Shown: positions 1-5,824, counted from the first letter of the stretch. The stretch: DNA of 9,107 bases from Alphaproteobacteria bacterium (GCA_011524805.1 WTJO01000048.1:1-9107); one strand, 5' to 3'. A program made the numbers and translations. The notes: generated from the letters alone by a model not told the origin.

Positions 1-33
1 CGCCATACTATCATACTCAGTTCTATCTGCCAT
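1..33 (-). CDS. Possible 5' end of a divergent gene, cut by the window edge
   Basis: On the minus strand an ATG at 33-31 opens a frame with no stop to the window edge, reading MADRTEYDSMA. A second in-frame ATG lies at 6-4. No strong Shine-Dalgarno sequence sits at the usual distance; the nearest candidate, GGAG at 54-57, is about 20 bases away. Eleven codons are too few to assign a family. From general knowledge of alphaproteobacterial gene order, lgt (prolipoprotein diacylglyceryl transferase) is often divergent from the UbiK/BMFP gene, so an lgt start is a guess worth testing. An 11-codon open frame could easily arise by chance. Confidence 0.25.
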   Translation of the reverse strand, partial: MADRTEYDSMA

Positions 34-127
34 ATCTTATCTATTCACAGCCACTCCAGATGATGACGCTGGAAATCTGGCAATAAATCATTATGTTATA
101 AACAAGGATATAAGAAAGGATAAGAAT

Positions 128-436
128 ATGCGCGCACGAGGCGAGCTTTTTTCAGATATTGCTCAGGTAGTAAATGGCGCAGCATCTGCGCTTGGGGGTG
201 TTCGTGAAGAGCTAAGAGGCATGAGACAGGGCTATCAGGAACGAAGCCAGAATGCAGGCTCGGTTGTCACGCGGGAAGATTTTGACGCAGCGATAAGCAG
301 GATTGAAGCGCTGGCCGCCAGAATCACCGTGCTGGAAGCGCAGCTCGCCAAGGCTGGCAAGACAGATACAAAAAAGACGGCCACAAAAAAAGCAGCTGCA
401 AAAAAAGCAGCCAAATCTGCAAAAACATCCAGATAG
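128..436 (+). CDS. ubiK: UbiK/BMFP-family accessory factor (YqiC-like)
   Basis: This 102-residue protein has the layout of the BMFP/YqiC/UbiK family. An amphipathic N-terminal helix (residues about 5-35) is followed by the conserved segment VVTREDFDAA (46-55). A short coiled coil follows (about 55-75, ending RITVLEAQLAK), then a Lys/Ala-rich tail (78-102). In enterobacteria UbiK binds UbiJ and assists aerobic ubiquinone synthesis in the soluble Ubi complex; other BMFP proteins have been described as membrane-fusogenic. Which role applies here cannot be seen. The ATG at 128 is preceded by AAGGA at 116-120 with 7-base spacing, which fixes the start. The tail is encoded by a 15-base periodic tract with three A-runs (370-406). 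The gene stands alone, 144 bases ahead of the next one. Confidence 0.85.
   Translation: MRARGELFSDIAQVVNGAASALGGVREELRGMRQGYQERSQNAGSVVTREDFDAAISRIEALAARITVLEAQLAKAGKTDTKKTATKKAAAKKAAKSAKTSR
370..411 (+). repeat. 15-base periodic A-rich tract with three in-frame slippery heptamers
   Basis: Inside the ubiK-like tail, A-runs begin at 370, 385 and 400, exactly 15 bases apart. In the reading frame they form A_AAA_AAG (370-376), A_AAA_AAA (385-391) and A_AAA_AAA (400-406). The 12-mer AAAAAAAGCAGC occurs twice (385-396 and 400-411). The first heptamer is identical to the -1 frameshift site known from E. coli dnaX. The encoded repeat is roughly KK-x-A-x. Both internal tandem duplication and simple Lys/Ala codon bias would explain it. 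No strong downstream stimulatory hairpin was seen. Confidence 0.7.
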
Positions 437-567
437 GTGGCAACAGGCACAATGCGGATTTAGCCTAAAACCACAATAAAATGTATATAGACTGAAAAAT
501 GGACACTAAATCTTGTGTTCAGACCTTTTCTTGGTTCACAAAATCTGCTAGTCTGGGCAGACAGGAA

Positions 568-573
568 AAGGAA
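568..573 (+). promoter_or_regulatory. Ribosome binding site of the YbjN-domain gene
   Basis: AAGGAA lies 7 bases before the ATG at 581. It decides the start: the same frame is open back to a GTG at 515, but that GTG lacks a comparable site and would add 22 residues with no likeness to the family. Confidence 0.75.
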
Positions 574-580
574 TATTGCT

Positions 581-1084
581 ATGCCGCAATCCATCTCGTC
601 AGACGACATCCAGATTGAACATCCGATAAAGCTCGCATCCGAGCTTGTGGTTCGGCATGACTGGTTTTTCCGCCAGTCATATCAGGATGCCTTGCTGGTA
701 GATGTGCCCGGACGGTTTGGCCAGTACCAGCTTCATCTTGACTGGAATGTATCTAGCCAGACATTGTATGCAAAATGCGCGCTTGAGCTGGATGTGCCGA
801 CCCACAGGCTGGCACAAATTGCGCTATCTTTGATGGTGCTGAATGAAGATTTGTCGTTAGGGCATTTCCTGTTGACCTCTGATACACATGAAATCCAGCT
901 TCGATATGCGCTAAGCCTGCAAGGTGCGGGCGGGGCAACCGCCGAGCAGATTGATGATGTTGTGCATGTGATGGTCGAGCAGGCAGAACTGGCAAGCTCG
1001 GCACTGCTCCAGCTACTATCGTCAGACCAGAGCCAGCCGCATATGACCAGACTTGCCATGATGGAAGTAGCAGGCGAAGCCTAG
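581..1084 (+). CDS. YbjN-domain protein
   Basis: The 167-residue product matches the alphaproteobacterial YbjN-domain proteins of about 165 residues that sit just upstream of proC. The N-terminal part (about 10-60) carries the pattern HPIKLASELVVRHDWFF and a GRFGQYQLHLDW strand. The middle has VLNEDLSLGHFLL, equivalent to the usual VNE-LWLGHF segment. The C-terminus ends MMEVAGEA, close to the conserved MLETVGEA. YbjN domains share a fold with type III secretion chaperones and are thought to act in the cytoplasm, with effects on stress and motility reported in E. coli; the molecular role is unknown. No signal peptide or membrane segment is visible. The ATG at 581 is chosen over an upstream in-frame GTG at 515 because of its ribosome binding site. 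Confidence 0.85.
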   Translation: MPQSISSDDIQIEHPIKLASELVVRHDWFFRQSYQDALLVDVPGRFGQYQLHLDWNVSSQTLYAKCALELDVPTHRLAQIALSLMVLNEDLSLGHFLLTSDTHEIQLRYALSLQGAGGATAEQIDDVVHVMVEQAELASSALLQLLSSDQSQPHMTRLAMMEVAGEA

Positions 1085-1124
1085 CACAAACAAAATTGGT
1101 GCGTGCCGCCAAACCCTGTCATGA

Positions 1125-1154
1125 TTGACCCGCACGCCCGAACAATCCTATAAC
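1125..1154 (+). promoter_or_regulatory. Putative sigma70-type promoter for proC and downstream genes
   Basis: TTGACC (1125-1130) and TATAAC (1149-1154) each match the sigma70 consensus at five of six positions and are separated by 18 bases. Transcription would start near 1161, about 33 bases before the proC ATG. This is the best-looking promoter in the window. It would drive proC, the COQ9-like gene and csaA as one unit. It was found by eye and not scored against background. Confidence 0.5.
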
Positions 1155-1193
1155 TAGACGCAGACTGATCGTTTAACAAACAAAGAGGCGAGC

Positions 1194-2021
1194 ATGCATG
1201 TCTGTCTAATCGGCTATGGAAATATGGGTAGCGCGATGCTGGATGGCTGGTGCCAGAGGCGCAGCCCTGACGACATATTTACCGTTATAGACCCGGCAAT
1301 TGATGAGGCGCTGGCCAGCAAGCTTGCAGATGATGATGTGCGCACTGCAAGTTCGGCCGGCCAGTTTGCGCCTGAGGATGCGGCTAGCCAGCCAGATGTT
1401 GTGGTGCTGGCGGTAAAGCCGCAAATCATGGCAGAGGTGATGTCAGGCTGTCAGCATATTGGCACCGCCCAGACTGTGTTTGTGTCAATCGCTGCAGGCA
1501 TATCGCTTGACGGGTTACGCCAGATGATCCCGCAAAGCAGCGCGATTATCAGAGCCATGCCAAATTCCCCTGCCAAGGTTGGTGCCGCGATTACGGCCAT
1601 CACCGCCTTGCCAGATGTCTCAGATCAGATGATCGAAATGACACGCCATCTGCTCTCTGCGATTGGAAAGGTTGTGGTGCTTGATGATGAGCAATTGATG
1701 GACGCGGTTACTGCCCTGTCTGGTTCAGGCCCTGCCTATGTATTTTATCTGGTCGAAACTATGGCAGAGGCTGGCCGCGCATTGGGGCTGGCAGATGATA
1801 TGGCCATGCAGCTGGCGCGCCAGACAGTTATCGGGGCAGGCGCGTTAATGCAGGATGATGATAATTCTGCTGGCCAGTTGCGGAAAAATGTGACCTCGGA
1901 AGGAGGCACTACCGCCGCCGCCCTATCTGTGCTGATGGCAGAAGGCGGTCTGGCAGAGGTGATGGCAAAGGCCATGCGCGCTGCAAGAGATAGAGGGATT
2001 GAGCTTAATGCTGGCAGATAG
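1194..2021 (+). CDS. proC: Pyrroline-5-carboxylate reductase
   Basis: ProC reduces 1-pyrroline-5-carboxylate to L-proline with NAD(P)H, the last step of proline synthesis, in the cytoplasm. The 275-residue length is typical. The N-terminal Rossmann fold shows the dinucleotide-binding loop GYGNMGSAM (7-15), VLAVKPQ (71-77) and RAMPNSPAKVG (120-130). The C-terminal helical dimerisation and substrate domain shows ALSGSGPAYVFYLVE (174-188), the LARQT segment (207-211) and the signature VTSEGGTTAAAL (233-244). A Glu replaces the more common Pro after VTS, but the family signature allows any residue there. AGAGG at 1184-1188 supports the ATG at 1194; a second ATG at 1198 is out of frame. A promoter lies just upstream, and the COQ9-like gene follows after 52 bases. 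Confidence 0.97.
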   Translation: MHVCLIGYGNMGSAMLDGWCQRRSPDDIFTVIDPAIDEALASKLADDDVRTASSAGQFAPEDAASQPDVVVLAVKPQIMAEVMSGCQHIGTAQTVFVSIAAGISLDGLRQMIPQSSAIIRAMPNSPAKVGAAITAITALPDVSDQMIEMTRHLLSAIGKVVVLDDEQLMDAVTALSGSGPAYVFYLVETMAEAGRALGLADDMAMQLARQTVIGAGALMQDDDNSAGQLRKNVTSEGGTTAAALSVLMAEGGLAEVMAKAMRAARDRGIELNAGR

Positions 2022-2062
2022 CCCCTGACGCACTATATGATGTAGCAGGCAGGTAATCTGCT

Positions 2063-2107
2063 CCGAGGGTAAGATGGCTGAAGGTAAGATGGCCGAGGGT
2101 AAGATGG
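2063..2107 (+). repeat. Triplicated 15-base module carrying Shine-Dalgarno and ATG
   Basis: Three head-to-tail 15-base units (2063-2077, 2078-2092, 2093-2107) precede and enter the COQ9-like gene. Units 1 and 3 are identical (CCGAGGGTAAGATGG); unit 2 differs at two positions. Each unit contains a purine-rich GAGGG or GAAGG followed by an ATG, at 2074, 2089 and 2104. Because 15 is a multiple of three, all three ATGs share one frame and encode M-AEGK-M-AEGK-M. Gain or loss of a unit would change the number of start sites without breaking the frame. Just upstream, GCAG/CTGC (2049-2052 and 2058-2061) could form a tiny hairpin. Confidence 0.85.
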
Positions 2108-2718
2108 ATAGCAAAGAGATAGATGGGCAAATCGTTGAGGCGGTATTTGCGGCGCTGGCAGATAGGGGATTTTCTGATCTGGATATGGCGCATATTGCAG
2201 AGCGTGCCGGTATTTCGGCTAATCAGCTTTATCTGAGAGCAGGGGATATAACCCAGCTTGTCTGTTTTGCACTGAACTGGCTTGATGACAAGGCACTGGC
2301 TGAAAGTGATGCAGATTTTGCAGATGCGGCAGATGCCAGCATCTATGAAAAATTGCTGGAAGGTCTCATCCACCGCTTTGAGGTATTTGCGCCCTATAAA
2401 AACGGCTTTAGCGTGCTTCAGAGCGCCTGTATGCGGCGGCCAGACCTGGCCATAGCGATGATATGCCAGCTTCACCAGACAGTGAACAGATTGCTGTCAT
2501 TAAGCGGTGATGATGATATAGGCTGGCGACGGGATATGCGCGTGAAAGGCGTTGCCGGTGTTGTGATGAAGACAGGGTCTGTCTGGCTGAAAGATGATAG
2601 TGCCGATCTATCACAAACATTAAATTCAGTAGATAAAGAGCTTCGCCGTGCAGAAGACTGGGCGATTAGCCTTAGACTGCTTGAACAGTCTTCGTCTGCC
2701 AGCACGCCGGATATGTAG
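2074..2718 (+). CDS. TetR-fold / COQ9-like protein
   Basis: The 214-residue frame has a TetR-type N-terminal helix-turn-helix (from DRGFSDLDMAHIAERAGIS through NQLYLRAGD). The C-terminal part resembles COQ9/TetR-C regions (VWLKDDSADLSQT followed by DKELRRAEDWA, comparable to the WLDDDS...LDRRI pattern of COQ9). COQ9 is a lipid-binding ubiquinone-biosynthesis factor built on the TetR fold, while true TetR proteins are DNA-binding repressors. The sequence alone does not decide between them. Its place between proC and csaA is, to my knowledge, recurrent in Alphaproteobacteria. The start is ambiguous: ATGs at 2074, 2089 and 2104 each have their own Shine-Dalgarno-like sequence in a 15-base tandem repeat, giving 214, 209 or 204 residues. 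The conserved part begins after the third. The stop is 11 bases before csaA. Confidence 0.75.
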   Translation: MAEGKMAEGKMDSKEIDGQIVEAVFAALADRGFSDLDMAHIAERAGISANQLYLRAGDITQLVCFALNWLDDKALAESDADFADAADASIYEKLLEGLIHRFEVFAPYKNGFSVLQSACMRRPDLAIAMICQLHQTVNRLLSLSGDDDIGWRRDMRVKGVAGVVMKTGSVWLKDDSADLSQTLNSVDKELRRAEDWAISLRLLEQSSSASTPDM

Positions 2719-2729
2719 GGTGCAAGAAA

Positions 2730-3089
2730 ATGTCAGATACGCTGCCGGCAAAGCCGCATATAACGTTTGATGAATTTATGAAGCTGGACATCCGGGTTGG
2801 CACTGTCCAGTCTGCCGAACCATTCCCCGAGGCACGAAAGCCGGCGATAAAGCTATGGATTGATTTTGCTGGCGAGATAGGGGTGAAAAAATCTTCCGCC
2901 CAGATAACAGATAAATACCAGCCAGACCAGCTTGTTGGCAGACAGGTGATGGCAGTGGTGAATTTTCCGCCCCGCCAGATAGGCCCGTTTATGTCAGAAG
3001 TGCTAGTACTAGGCGTTACCGATTCAGATGGCCATATCGTGCTTATCGCGCCTGATATGTCTGTGCCTAATGGCCAGCATATGCATTAG
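2730..3089 (+). CDS. csaA: CsaA-type tRNA-binding domain protein
   Basis: The 119-residue protein is a stand-alone tRNA-binding OB-fold domain of the CsaA family. It shows the near-invariant segments FDEFMKLDIRVGTV (about 14-27), FPEARKPAIKLWIDFAGEIG, KKSSAQIT, VMAVVNFPPRQIGPFMSEVLVLG and the terminal PNGQHMH. B. subtilis CsaA has been described as an export-related chaperone and the fold binds tRNA, as in Trbp111 and the C-terminus of methionyl-tRNA synthetase. The role in this organism is not known. It is cytoplasmic, usually dimeric, and about nine residues longer at the N-terminus than the shortest family members. The only Shine-Dalgarno candidate (AGGG, 2717-2720) overlaps the stop of the previous gene, which suggests translational coupling. 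The gene converges on the histidine kinase with 14 bases between. Confidence 0.92.
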   Translation: MSDTLPAKPHITFDEFMKLDIRVGTVQSAEPFPEARKPAIKLWIDFAGEIGVKKSSAQITDKYQPDQLVGRQVMAVVNFPPRQIGPFMSEVLVLGVTDSDGHIVLIAPDMSVPNGQHMH

Positions 3090-3103
3090 CCAACCTCTGT
3101 TCG

Positions 3104-4426
3104 TCAGACAGGCAGGGTAACGGTAACTCTAAGCCCGCCAAGCGGCGCATCATCAAACGATAGCTCGCCCCCGTGGCCAAGGATAATATCATTGGCAATC
3201 GCAAGCCCTAGCCCCGTACCACCAGTGGCCTTGTTACGTGATTCTTCCAGTCGCACAAACGGACGTATCGCATCTGCCCGATGTTCTTCGGCAATGCCGG
3301 GCCCATCATCATCAATAAAAATATAGATATTGTCACCCCGATATTTAGCACGAATTTCAGCATAGCTGGCATAGCGCACCGCATTGCCGATGATATTTTC
3401 AAGTGCCCGTTTCATGGCACGCCGCCGCATCGGAAAATCAGGCAGACCAGTTTCAGGTATTTCCAGTTTCAGCCTGCCCTTATCTATTTTCTCAGATGCA
3501 GAGAAAATACTGTTCAGAATATCACCCAGACTGGCTGTTTCTGTCTGTTCAGTGCCTTCACCACGGGCAAAGGCCAGATAGCCATCTATCATCTGTTCCA
3601 GCTCGTCAATATCCTGTTCAAGTGCGGCAGTATCCTGAGAGGATGACATCAGCGCCAATTGCAGACGCATGCGGGTCAGCGGTGTGCGTAAATCATGGCT
3701 GACCCCTGCCAGCATGGCTGTGCGTTCTGCAAGCTGGCGATTGATTCTGTGGCGCATTGACTGGAAGGCGCGGCCTGCAAGCCTGACCTCTTTTGCACCC
3801 TGTAGATGCCAGTCATCTGTCTGTCTGCCAAGTCCCAGCTTTCTGGCGGCATTGGCAAGCTGGATTATAGGTTTTACCTGAGCTTTGAGAAATAGCAGAG
3901 CAGTACAGAATAGCAGAATTGAGCTGCCGACTGTCCAGCCTAGAAATGTCCAGCTGGTTGAGCTGATTAACCGCTTACGATCTGCGGTGATAAGCATCAC
4001 CCCGTTACCAAGCTGAACCTGAATCTGGATAAAATCAGGTATGGTTTCAAGATCAATTGTCCAAGGATAGGCCAGCCGGCTGGCAAGCACATTGGCAAAG
4101 GCAAGCTCTGAATAGGGGACATTGCGCTGGTTGTTATTATATGGTTCCAGAATAGCATCAGGTAAAAAGCGGATCTTGAAATTAAAATACCGTGCCGCAA
4201 GCTGTTTTGTCTGCTCTAGCCGTTCGGTATCGGGAAGCGCGCCTGTCTGGTCGACAATATAGTCAATCTCACTGCCAAGCCCTGAGGCCATGTGACGTGT
4301 GACAGAATCCCAGTGGCGCTCGTAAAAAATGAATATGGTGACAATCTGCACGATAATCATCGGCACCAGAATGATGGCCAGCATACGCCCGAACAGGGTT
4401 TTTGGCATATAGTCGCGCAATTGCAT
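3104..4426 (-). CDS. EnvZ-like membrane sensor histidine kinase
   Basis: The 440-residue protein senses a signal and phosphorylates the adjacent OmpR-type regulator. It has a first membrane segment at about 12-35 and a periplasmic sensor region at about 36-157 that I do not recognise. The second membrane segment lies at about 158-180 and a HAMP linker at about 181-232. The dimerisation/phosphoacceptor domain holds VSHDLRTPLTRMR with His244. The HATPase domain has N-box ENIIGN (343-348), G1 DDDGPGI (372-378) and G2 GGTGLGLAI (402-410). All catalytic motifs are intact. It follows the regulator gene by 60 bases. The start at 4426 has an AGGA at 4439-4442 with rather long 12-base spacing, and a downstream Met7 is an alternative with no better site. 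Signal and targets are unknown. Confidence 0.93.
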   Translation of the reverse strand: MQLRDYMPKTLFGRMLAIILVPMIIVQIVTIFIFYERHWDSVTRHMASGLGSEIDYIVDQTGALPDTERLEQTKQLAARYFNFKIRFLPDAILEPYNNNQRNVPYSELAFANVLASRLAYPWTIDLETIPDFIQIQVQLGNGVMLITADRKRLISSTSWTFLGWTVGSSILLFCTALLFLKAQVKPIIQLANAARKLGLGRQTDDWHLQGAKEVRLAGRAFQSMRHRINRQLAERTAMLAGVSHDLRTPLTRMRLQLALMSSSQDTAALEQDIDELEQMIDGYLAFARGEGTEQTETASLGDILNSIFSASEKIDKGRLKLEIPETGLPDFPMRRRAMKRALENIIGNAVRYASYAEIRAKYRGDNIYIFIDDDGPGIAEEHRADAIRPFVRLEESRNKATGGTGLGLAIANDIILGHGGELSFDDAPLGGLRVTVTLPV

Positions 4427-4441
4427 TATGGTTTGTGTTCC

Positions 4442-4466
4442 TGTCTGTCAGTATCTGTGTCTGTCA
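4442..4466. repeat. Direct repeat TGTCTGTCA in the regulator-kinase gap
   Basis: The 9-mer TGTCTGTCA occurs at 4442-4450 and again at 4458-4466, 16 bases apart, within the 60-base gap between the response regulator and the kinase. Nearby, CTGTGT (4455-4460) and ACACAG (4473-4478) form a weak inverted repeat. This could be a local duplication, a weak RNA structure that tunes kinase translation, or a binding site for the regulator. Nothing in the sequence distinguishes these. Confidence 0.4.
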
Positions 4467-4486
4467 CCTGATACACAGCATGCGCC

Positions 4487-5170
4487 CTAGCTGTTGGTTG
4501 TCAACTGCCATCCCGCACCTCTTATGGTCTGGAGCAATACAGGATAACGCGGGTCTCTTTCCAGTTTAGAGCGAAGTCTGGCAACCGCAACATCAATTGA
4601 TCTGCCATTCATCCGCCCGCCCAGCATCTGTGAAATATCATCACGAGATAATGTCTGGTTAGGGTGCAGGGCAAAACAGTCAAGCAGTTCCTGTTCGGCC
4701 GTTGTGATATGCACTCTGCGTCCCTGTTCCGTGAGTATTTTCGATTCTGGCTGATAGCAGAAGGCGCCAAATTTCACTTCGGCTGTTCTGATAGATGAGA
4801 AGGCGCTTCTATCCAGAATATTTTTGATTCTGAGAATCAGCTCGCGCGGCTCAAACGGTTTTGAGATATAGTCATCTGCCCCGATAGACAGCCCGTCAAT
4901 TCTGTTTTCAGTCTCGGATAATGCTGTCAGAAACAGCGCAGGCACCGCATTGTCTTTGCGCAGTGATTGCAGAAATTCAATGCCTGTCTCACCTGGCATC
5001 ATCACGTCTATGACCAGCAAATCAAACTGTGTGCTGTCCATATAGGCACGCGCCTGAAGGGCATTTTCGACATCTGTCACCATATAGCCGCTTTCTTCGA
5101 GAAACCGGCGCAATAATTCGCGTAATCTGGCATCATCATCTATCACAAGGATATGTGCCATTTCAGCCAT
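4487..5170 (-). CDS. OmpR-family response regulator (PetR-like)
   Basis: The 227-residue regulator has an N-terminal receiver domain (about 5-120) and an OmpR/PhoB winged helix (about 130-225). The receiver shows the acidic triad DDD (11-13), phospho-acceptor Asp55 in VIDVMMPGETG, Thr82 in LFLTA and Lys104 in YISKPFEP. The winged helix shows the recognition region around NGRSIDVAVARLRSKLE and the terminal IRGAGWQL. Phosphorylation by the downstream kinase should control DNA binding at unknown promoters. The start at 5170 has AGGA at 5178-5181 with 7-base spacing and lies only one base after the MarR stop, so translation is probably coupled. An internal Met at 5161 is a poorer choice. A MarR gene next to an OmpR-type gene recalls Rhodobacter petP-petR; orthology is inferred, not tested. 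Confidence 0.93.
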   Translation of the reverse strand: MAEMAHILVIDDDARLRELLRRFLEESGYMVTDVENALQARAYMDSTQFDLLVIDVMMPGETGIEFLQSLRKDNAVPALFLTALSETENRIDGLSIGADDYISKPFEPRELILRIKNILDRSAFSSIRTAEVKFGAFCYQPESKILTEQGRRVHITTAEQELLDCFALHPNQTLSRDDISQMLGGRMNGRSIDVAVARLRSKLERDPRYPVLLQTIRGAGWQLTTNS

Positions 5171-5171
5171 A

Positions 5172-5675
5172 TTATCGTCCTTTTGCTATTGGCGTCTGAA
5201 GCATCTGGCGTGCGTCATCATCTTCATTTATCAAGCTGGCCAGAATTTCCTGAAAGCCGTTTACAGCCTCAACCCCTTTTTCGCCATAGGCTTTGGCAAA
5301 CCGTCTGCATTGCAGGTCTGTCAGCCTTGTTTCAAGCTCTTCGCCCTTGGCGGTCAGCGATAACAGGCGCTGTCTTTTATCTCTGGCACCCTGCGTCTGT
5401 TCAATATATCCCTCTTCCAGCAGATGTGACAATACACGTGACAGGCTCTGCTTGGTAATTTTCAGGATTGCCAGAAGCTGGCTGACAGTCATATTGGGCG
5501 TGCGGCCAACAAAATAGATCACACGGTGATGGGCACGCCCAAGCCCGATTTCAGATAACAGCTCATCTGCCTCATTGGTAAAATCACGATAGGCAAAAAA
5601 CAGTAACTCTATACCTTTGCGCAATTCCTGTTTTCGCAGGAACAGGCCTTTCTGAATATGCTGACTTGGTTTCAT
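5172..5675 (-). CDS. MarR-family transcriptional regulator (PetP-like)
   Basis: The 167-residue protein carries a MarR-type winged helix-turn-helix. The helix-turn-helix reads MTVSQLLAILKITKQSLSRVL (62-82, shown in part by TVSQLL and TKQSLSRVL). It is followed by LEEGYIEQ and the wing GARDKRQRLLSLTAKG (96-111), the family hallmark. Flanking helices should form the dimer interface. It is the first gene of the operon with the OmpR-type regulator and kinase, one base from the next start, and divergent from ilvE. It resembles PetP of Rhodobacter in length and context. It may control its own operon or ilvE through the shared upstream region. The ATG at 5675 has GGA and AGG elements just upstream, the nearer one unusually close, so the start is slightly uncertain. 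Confidence 0.88.
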   Translation of the reverse strand: MKPSQHIQKGLFLRKQELRKGIELLFFAYRDFTNEADELLSEIGLGRAHHRVIYFVGRTPNMTVSQLLAILKITKQSLSRVLSHLLEEGYIEQTQGARDKRQRLLSLTAKGEELETRLTDLQCRRFAKAYGEKGVEAVNGFQEILASLINEDDDARQMLQTPIAKGR

Positions 5676-5704
5676 AATCCTGTCCGAAATTTATGTCAGT
5701 TATG

Positions 5705-5733
5705 TTGACCAATAATAATGATCCTGCTAAAAA
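5705..5733 (+). promoter_or_regulatory. Weak candidate promoter for ilvE
   Basis: In the 149-base divergent region between the MarR gene and ilvE, TTGACC (5705-5710) and TAAAAA (5728-5733) are 17 bases apart. They match the sigma70 consensus at five and four of six positions. It would give a leader of roughly 85 bases on the ilvE transcript. A second candidate -35, TTGAAA at 5741-5746, has no good -10 partner. The minus-strand promoter for the MarR operon must also lie in this region, but I cannot pick one. Confidence 0.3.
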
Positions 5734-5763
5734 AGGAAAGTTGAAAAACGAATATTGCGTTTT

Positions 5764-5802
5764 ATTCAGATAAATTGAATGATTTTTGCATAATCTCATT
5801 CA
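5764..5802 (+). promoter_or_regulatory. Alternating inverted repeats in the ilvE leader
   Basis: TGAATGA (5776-5782) and TCATTCA (5796-5802) are perfect 7-base inverted repeats with a 13-base loop, ending 8 bases before the ilvE ribosome binding site. ATTCA at 5764-5768 can pair with the same TGAAT (5776-5780) over a 7-base loop. The two pairings exclude each other because they share the middle arm. They could be mutually exclusive RNA hairpins or half-sites for a DNA-binding dimer such as the divergently encoded MarR protein. The arms are short and AT-rich, so stability is modest. Confidence 0.4.
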
Positions 5803-5810
5803 CACTGGCA

Positions 5811-5816
5811 GGGAGG
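5811..5816 (+). promoter_or_regulatory. Ribosome binding site of ilvE
   Basis: GGGAGG lies 8 bases before the ATG at 5825. It sets the start and rules out the in-frame TTG at 5786, which would add 13 residues not seen in the family. Confidence 0.8.
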
Positions 5817-5824
5817 CCAATGCT

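Noticed and set aside
515..580. Upstream GTG extension of the YbjN-domain gene
   Set aside because: There is no ribosome binding site, the added 22 residues do not fit the family, and the ATG at 581 has AAGGAA at ideal spacing.
1101..1137. GCGTGC/GCACGC inverted repeat downstream of the YbjN-domain gene
   Set aside because: Six-base arms with a 25-base loop and no T-run do not make a convincing terminator; the right arm lies in the proC promoter spacer and may be chance.
1194..2021. Glu in place of Pro in the ProC signature (VTSEGGTT)
   Set aside because: The family signature accepts any residue at that position and all other motifs are intact, so no functional change is implied.
2005..2475. 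156-codon open frame on the minus strand opposite the COQ9-like gene
   Set aside because: It lies antisense to a well-supported gene, shows no recognisable family, and has Cys- and His-rich composition typical of shadow frames.
3281..3646. 121-codon plus-strand open frame opposite the histidine kinase
   Set aside because: It overlaps the intact catalytic domain of the kinase, has no family likeness, and is one of several mutually overlapping shadow frames there.
5718..5744. Short leader peptide MILLKKES with Ile-Leu-Leu codons before ilvE
   Set aside because: The branched-chain codons are suggestive of attenuation, but there is no Shine-Dalgarno sequence, the peptide is very short, and it overlaps the candidate -10 element; no terminator follows.
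5786..5824. Upstream TTG extension of ilvE
   Set aside because: The extension falls in the leader with the inverted repeat and the ribosome binding site; family members begin at MGLIPFDDRDG.
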